From Rhexocercosporidium sp. MPI-PUGE-AT-0058 (Eukaryota > Ascomycota > Leotiomycetes > Helotiales): a stretch of 64,000 nucleotides of DNA. The notes under the pieces are model-generated. The model searched no databases. It had not been told where the DNA came from and saw only the letters and a program-made list of their open reading frames with translations. Both the position numbers and the translations under genes were made by a program. Each line of letters starts with the position of its first letter. Position 1 is the stretch's first letter. Positions 57,737 through 64,000 of this stretch are shown here, piece after piece. Where the stretch lies: positions 1 through 64,000 of the forward strand of contig JAGTJL010000029.1 of the NCBI GenBank assembly GCA_020746875.1, in the 5' to 3' direction.

Positions 57737-59570
57737 ACGTCCCACCCCACCATTCCGCCCACCCCCCCCATTCCGCCCACCTCGCGTAATATTAGCACTC
57801 TCTATTTAATACTTAATAATTCTATTTTACGTTAACTTCTATATAAGATTTTATAGAATCAAAATCTCCTTTTAATTCTAATTCTATAAATGTAATTTGA
57901 CGATCCCTAGCCGCAATTTAAGCCGCCTAAATAACACGTATTATCGCAAACTTAAAATTTAGACTAGTTTAAACTTTCCTCCTTTTCCTTAACTTTAATT
58001 ATTCTAATCGCTTTTCTAACTCTTTAATTCTCATATTTACTTTCCTTAATTCGTAATCCTTTTTATTAAATCCTTTTATAATCTTCTTAAAAAGTAAACG
58101 CTGCGTCGAATACTAATTATGTGATTCGCTTGCTAAAGTGCGTATTTATAAACGAAAATCTTTCGCAGCTTTAGGAGTCTATAATTAAATAAAAGTGTTA
58201 AAAAGCTCGGGAAGTAGTATTACTACTCTTTAAGACTCTTAAAGAGCTAGGGCTATCGATTTATTACTATTTTCTAGTAATAATAAGCTTATTAAGGGTT
58301 TCGCTAGAGATACCGGCTATAATCTACTAACTCTTCACTTAAATTTAATATTAAAAGGAGTAATAATATTTTAACGTGCTTTTTAATAATAAAGAAGGAA
58401 ATTACGCTTACTAATTAGCGTATAATCGATTAAAGAACTCAATTTATATAATTCCTTCCGGTAAGCACGCTTTAACGTAAAGAAAACCGTCAAATCCAAA
58501 AATTATAAAACGTATAACGTATATGCGAGTAAATATAATAGAAATATATTATTTTTAAGGCACTTCCAAAGGAATTCCGTAATCTTATAGCTCCCGTGGC
58601 CGTCTAAAATAAAGAGTCTTATTAAATAATCACGTGAATCCATTTAAGAGATAAACACCTTCACTAGCTATTTAAGAGCTGTCTCGTCAGTCGTCTATCT
58701 ATTATTAGTTATAATAAAGTGCCAGTCGTTGAATACGTCTAATTAAGACGGAAACTACTATTACTACACCGATTTTCCCTTGTAAATTATAAGAGATTAT
58801 ATAAAGACCCTTATTATAAACATATACTTAATGATTAACGTCTAAATACGTAAGCCAGGCTATTTTCCTTAAATTTTACGCTTTTTAATATGTTTTATAA
58901 TAAAACTATTCAAACTATAACCTTTTATAATGCCAATCTCGTCCATATTTTATCATTGACTCGCTAAAATAGCCTTAATAACTAAAATCTCTAATTTTTG
59001 GAATTAAAGCTTAATAACATTAGAATAAGCGCCATTAATACGTATAGAATCGACGTATATCTACTTCTTCGTCTTTAGAATAGGATTCCGTGTTAAAAAC
59101 CTAAAAATCTAATATTTTCTAAGTAATAAATAATCTCCTTAAAGAACTAAAAGACGCTCTTTAAAAACCCTAATCTATATATATATAACTCCACGACTAA
59201 GAGACTCCTGAGTCAAAACCTAATTAATTAATCGACTCTCTATTAAAGTAAGTAGCCTTTATAAGTAACTAGCGGCTTCCTTATAAGATAACGTCGTTAT
59301 ATTGCGGCTATAAAGGATAAACCTTAAAACACCTTATTCAAGCGATACCTTCCGTAATAACTTGCCGTTTACGATCTCTGCAAGCGCACACATAATATTA
59401 TACTCGGTATATTAAAGCTTTATAATAAGAATAAATCGCATTCCAAATTTGAAAAGAATTAATTAAAGAATCGAGGAGTAATTAATTATTTAAGTTAATA
59501 GGTAGATATAGCGGTGAGTTAAGCGAGGTGGGCGGAATAGGGGGGTAGGCGGAATGATGGGGTAGGACGT
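57737..59570 (-). mobile_element. Fot1/pogo-type DNA transposon inserted in the DUF3435-like gene
   Basis: 1834 bp. TIRs of about 50 bp begin ACGTCCCACCCCACCATTCC (left) and ACGTCCTACCCCATCATTCC (right, reversed), each containing ATTCCGCCCAC twice. TA target duplications lie at 57735-57736 and 59571-59572. The minus strand encodes a decayed pogo/Fot1 transposase. Near 58640-58480 it reads, across frameshifts, like the block ILDGHGS--T-EFLW-C--NNIYLLYLP-HTSH-LQPLDL-VFSPLK of that family. Stops throughout, consistent with RIP. Confidence 0.8.
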
Positions 59571-59572
59571 TA

Positions 59573-60535
59573 CTATTTTCAAGAAGGAAAAGCTGCTGCC
59601 TTATTACGCAAAAGATCGTTTACGCGATAAACAAGTCTAATGATGTCGAAAGAGACTAGCCCTTAGCTAGTAGCCGCCGAAGCCGAGAAGCAAGCGTTAA
59701 GTGACGCTATATTATTAATATTTACCGAGAAGAGGATTATTATTTACTTCTTTTGCTTAAAAGAGCAGAGCTTGCCGTTTGAAAAGCGTATTTATAAGTT
59801 TACTAGTCCGGGAGACTTAATAAAGCATTTCAAGCAGAAGCATTTAGCTTATATTAAAAAAAAAGAATTGGCTCTAGTATAAGGTCTATCGAATAAGGCT
59901 GTAATATAAGCAGTATCTTCAGAATCACGCAGAAAGTATTTACGGAACCGTTTCTTAATATTTTAATAATATATTAAAAGCGCGTAATTATAAAGCTTAC
60001 GTTTGCCTTGTCTTTTCTTTTTCTTTCTCTGCCCTTTCTCAGATTCCCGAATAAGTATAGCTGGCCGAACTCATTTATACTTATATTACGGGTATTATTA
60101 TGTAAACGATTATCGCGCGCCGGAGCCACTTTACTTATTTTATAATCGCCTTATACCGCCGCCGCGAAGTGCCTCGATAGTATTGACTCCGGGTTGCCGT
60201 ACCGCAGCTACTTCTTATTAAGAAGGAATCGCCCGATCTCGAGCCATTCCCTCTTCCTTGCCAAGAGCAAGTGCCCGATCTGTATTAGCGACGAATCGAA
60301 GAGTTATAAAAAGCGGATAAGTTCTTTTTGCCGCTCTGCGAAGATAATAAATCACTTCAAACGGATTCACTATAAAGGAAGAAATCCGCACGCTAAGATA
60401 AAGTATTATTACCTAGTATATAAGTCTTAAAAGCTTATTCTCGAATACGTAAAGTATTTCAAAAGCTACGTAGAGATAATATACGGCGTTAAACTTCGTG
60501 AATCAAGGTTTATACGTTTATTAAAATAAGCTGCG
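59573..60535 (+). pseudogene. DUF3435/C2H2-type gene relic, part 2 (zinc fingers)
   Basis: Continues in frame with part 1 once the transposon and one TA are ignored (AYY then FQEGKAAA). It then reads KRIIICFLCLKEQSLPFEKR and FTSPGDLTKHFKRKHLAYIK, a C2H2-type finger. From about 60260 it reads KCPICISDESKSYKKR, SFCRSAKIINHFKRIH and GRNPHAKI, a second Cys/His finger, then LILEYVKYFKSYVEIIYGVK as C-terminal tail. An uninterrupted part is 60194-60430. Stops elsewhere mark it as a relic. Confidence 0.55.
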
Positions 60536-63140
60536 TTTTATTTTATATATAAATCTCTTTTTATTTATATTTATTATATTAATAAAGCCACTCTCGTAGG
60601 AGGAGTTCGTTATAATACTTAGAAAAGTAAGCGGGATAAATGAGATTTATAGCAGAAACGTCAGAGCTATTCGTATCGTAATGCTTAAGTACTTTACTAT
60701 ATTACTTATATTAAGCGCAATCGCTTTATTATATTAAGTTTTAAAAATATGAGTATTTATATTTATTAAAATAAATTGCGTTCTATTTTATATATAAATT
60801 ATTAACGTATTATCCTTTTCTATTACTGCTTTTATTATTTTTAGCCTTACGGATAGCTTTATATTATATTTGAAATAGGCTTTTATTAAGCTATTCCTTA
60901 AATTAAGAATTAAACGATAATAATACTAGTAATTATTCTTATTAACTTGTTATGTGTTTATTACGTGAGGCTATTCTCTTAGTTGGTATATGTACTAAGT
61001 AGAGCGTATTCTGCCTTAAGGCCGAATACTGTAGTCTTTTGACTGCGATGGCGTACTAATGTAAGCTTTACTCTCAGCCACGTTACATAACTAGATTCAG
61101 CTTATTACGCAACAAGTTTCGCCTTTTTCTTTTTATTTTTCTTAAAAGCTGAAGTAGCGAATGAAATTTTTGCTTATAGCTCTTTTATTATTATTAGCTC
61201 TTTTAAGGAAGCGGGAGAGTATTTTAAGCTCGTGAATCTGTAAAGCTTATCCCGGCTACTCGGTAGCGATCTGATATTATTTAAAGTTAAATCATCGGAT
61301 GCTTTATTAAAGTCAGGATTGTAATCTGCGGGGCTATACGTAATCCTTGATTGAATCGTATTATCGTCCGTATTTATTTAGTATATAAGTAATAATTTCG
61401 GAATTTTAAAGAGACTAATTGAGCTAGCTTGCCTGAAATATGCCGCGATCGATAAAGCGTATCTTAAGGACGGATTAGCCTAGTATTCGACGATTATAAG
61501 ATTAAAGAATGTAATAAAGGCTATAATAAACCTAAAGGAGATGATTGTAGTTCGAGACATCATAAATGATACGTTAAATAATAAAGCGTAAATGGTATTT
61601 TATTTTAAGCGCTAGCGAGGACAGAATAAAACGGGTTAGCTTATTAATAAAAATTAAAGCTCTTCTTTATTTATATGTTTTTACTTAAATATTAATAGAT
61701 CTCCCCTTTTCTTATAAACGGCACTTAGTCAGCTATTTTACTTAATGCTTTTAAATATTATGTAAATAACTTAAATTAAAGATTTCCTTACGAATCTCTT
61801 TCTTCTTTAATATATAATTATTTTACTTTAGTCGTATTTGACTTCGTTTATATTCTTAAACCGTTATAATCGGTAAAGCCGCTTTTATATATTACGGGGG
61901 CAATAAGGGTATCGGCTTCGTATTAAGTCCTATTGAATTATATGACCTCCTTTTTGGGTTGTAAAACACGCCGGTTTTGCTAATGTTTAATATCCTTCGT
62001 TTATAGTTATCTTAACGTGGCTATTCCGAATTCAGTATTAAAAGATGCTTTTTATCCGTAAATATCATATTATTCGGCAATTGCTTAAATATATTTTATT
62101 TTTATATCTTACGAACTTTCGATAATAAAACCCATATTTCAGTCGGTCGTTAAATTTACTTTATATCGAGGGTTTAAATACTCGTATAAAAACCGAAATT
62201 ATTAAAGCTTAATTGTAAAATAATAAGGAAGTAAATAAACGGATTTATTAAATTAATCACAGGTCGATCGATAGTAACGTAATACGTAGAGCAAAGAACG
62301 TCCTAGTAGTTAACTAGAGACGCTTATAAAAGTACTAGTAGCTAATTAACGAGCGATCGCATAATAGCGCAGCGGCTCACCTCAAGCAGCATAGTAATAG
62401 CCTTATAATAGTTATTTAATTATTTAAGTTAGTTTTAAGCGAATTTGAAGTCTATTAATAAAAGTATAAAGACGGCCTTGAACTTTAATAATTAAAAGAG
62501 AAGCGTAATACCTCTCGCACTTACGTAAGTTTAGCTTTAATTTTTATATTTTAAAATTAGCTAACTTTAAGTAATAATTAAAAAACTTTTAGGCTTCGGT
62601 CCATAATACTCTTATTACGCTTAATATATTTATTTTATTTTTGTAAATAGCTTTAAAAAATCTGACTTTAATTGTTTAATTATTATTACGGCCTCCGCCC
62701 CCGCCCCCGTTATCCTTGCCCCCGCCCCTGCCTTATCCTTTTACTTACTCGAGTTAGTATTAGTACTAATACTATTAATATTAATACTATTACTAATAAT
62801 ATAACCGCTCGCCGGTGCCGCATTAAGGAATTATTAATAAAGTTAATAGACTTATTAATAGTTTAATTCGCGACTTAATAGCGGCTTAAGAACGTGCCCT
62901 TTCAGAGTCATAATTTGCTACTTTATAAGCAGCTTAAGAACGAGCCCTTTTATACTTACGTACGTTAGTTTAATTATAGCTTCGGCCGGAATAAAATTCT
63001 TACTTTTTAATAACTTAAAAAGAAATATACTTTACGTAATTATATTAATTTAAAAAGTACTTTAAAATACAAAGGAAAATAAGAGAGTATATTTATAATA
63101 AAGTGTAAGCTTTAATTAAGCTTCTTTACCGACGCTTTAG
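60536..63140. other. AT-rich sequence, no gene; small repeats
   Basis: TTTATTAAAATAAGCTGCG-type segments followed by TTTTATATATAAAT occur twice (about 60520 and 60757), a direct duplication of some 38 bp. At 62690-62745 there is a C-rich tract (CCGCCCCCGCCCC) and at 62757-62805 a TAN-rich simple repeat. An ORF at 62672-62866 is a by-product of these tracts. No gene recognised. Confidence 0.4.
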
Positions 63141-63149
63141 CGTCTTGCA

Positions 63150-64000
63150 GATTAAGTAATATAATAAAAGTCTTAAACTTCTGTTGTAAAAGGTTTTTAA
63201 TAAGGCTATTAGCGTATATTTCGCTTATAAGTAAGTATATAACCTTAAAACTTCCTTTTTAATATTCCTAGCGTAGCTATATATTTTGAATATCAACGTG
63301 CTTAAGCTTAATTAATATACGCTAATTCTCTTTAATTATAAGCTTAATCGTTTATTAATTATTATAAAAAATATTCTAAAAATATCTTATATTAAAGTAC
63401 ATTTTCGCAAAAAGCTTTTATAATATTATAATTATCTTTACAGTTCGCTCCACCTTTAAGAGCTCAGCTTTAATTATCGAAGTAATAATTATATCTTATT
63501 TAATTATTATTTACAATATAACACCCCAGAATAAAATAATAATAAGCTCTTATAAAGAACGCCTAATTTCTAAATCATTTACAAAAGAAGTATTAAAAGC
63601 TATTATAAGCTGCGTCTCTTAAAAAGCGTATATTAAAAAAATAACGTATAATCTAATGTATAACTTATAAATGCTTTTAACTCGGGTTCGTTAAGAAATG
63701 CGATAATTATAAAGTTGTAAAAGCTACATTTAATTTAAGCATAATAACTAAATATAATACGGAACCGACCTTCTTTTAATATTCTTTAACTTAATCTACA
63801 ATTGCCTTAACGGTATTCTTAATTAAGTCGTAATATAATAAAGAAGTGTTTAAGCAATTGCCATCTATTAAATTAAATTTTTAAACTACCTTCTTTATAT
63901 ACGCATTATAAACAAGCTTAATTGTCTTCGTATATTTATTACGTACAATTCGCACTTTTAAAAACTATTTTATATCTTTTATTATAATAAGTTCGTAAGC
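63150..64000 (-). pseudogene. Ty1/copia pol fragment (RT/RNase H), cut by window end
   Basis: The minus strand reads, through stops, FLKVRIVRNKYTKTIKLV, YNAYIKKVV, FNLIDGNCLNTSLLYYDLI, KKVGSVLYLVIMLKLNVAFT and LSHFLTNPS, the connection between RT and RNase H in copia pol (FLGVRI...KKVGSVLY-AIMLR-DVAFA-S-LS-FL-NPS-EH). RNase H-like remnants follow toward 63400. The frame runs off the right edge. RIP stops make it a relic. It is a different copy from the elements at 1-5 kb and 21-27 kb. Confidence 0.65.

Noticed and set aside
1..64000. CRISPR array, bacterial operons, ribosome binding sites
   Set aside because: The spliced gene, RIP pattern, LTR and Tc1/Fot1 elements show a fungal genome; tandem arrays here have no spacers.

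Overview
The window looks like a TE-rich compartment of a filamentous ascomycete (Pezizomycotina; genus not resolved). Most of it is extremely AT-rich and dominated by TpA. The transposon reading frames show stops where Trp or Gln is expected (TGG to TAG, CAA to TAA), the signature of repeat-induced point mutation (RIP). Two islands of normal composition, about 45.0-48.9 kb and 52.0-55.4 kb, carry the only intact genes. A third, partly eroded island (17.2-19.9 kb) holds gene relics.

Layout. 0.8-5.2 kb: RIP-degraded Ty1/copia pol split by a Tc1/mariner element. 6.7-15.4 kb: LTR-like sequences in opposite orientation, an integrase C-terminus, a possible gag, and a piggyBac-like element with 31-bp TIRs (9086-11136). 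17.2-19.9 kb: a 164-bp MITE and relics of a TPR/zinc-finger protein. 20.7-26.9 kb: a full-length minus-strand copia element with two 311-bp LTRs, followed by two solo LTRs of the same family with intact 5-bp target duplications (28.7 and 30.5 kb). 36.4-37.8 kb: Tc1/mariner. 38.2-39.3 kb: a hAT-like MITE and a second TIR element. 41.2-42.3 kb: a telomere-linked-helicase-like relic on the minus strand. 48.9-52.0 kb: one Tc1-type transposon nested inside the terminal inverted repeat of another. 56.5-57.0 kb: a 15-bp minisatellite and an octamer array. 57.4-60.5 kb: a DUF3435/C2H2-like gene relic split by a Fot1/pogo element. 63.1-64.0 kb: another copia pol fragment on the minus strand, cut by the window edge.

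Intact genes. (1) 46313-48061 (minus) encodes a full-length secreted sedolisin (S53, tripeptidyl-peptidase-like) of 582 aa. Its catalytic Glu and nucleophilic Ser are replaced, so it is predicted to be a pseudo-protease. (2) 53264-53752 (plus) encodes, over three exons, a small secreted protein with signal peptide, short pro-region ending in Lys-Arg, and a 43-aa mature part with eight cysteines, a good candidate effector or peptide. Its first intron coincides with a 189-bp LTR-like insertion bounded by a GATGA duplication. A broken conserved fungal gene (54398-54751) follows.

The most notable points are the catalytically disarmed sedolisin beside a spliced Cys-rich secreted gene, the apparent LTR-derived intron, and nested transposons whose removal restores the interrupted sequence. 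Homology calls for degraded elements rest on reading through RIP stops by eye; no database search was possible.
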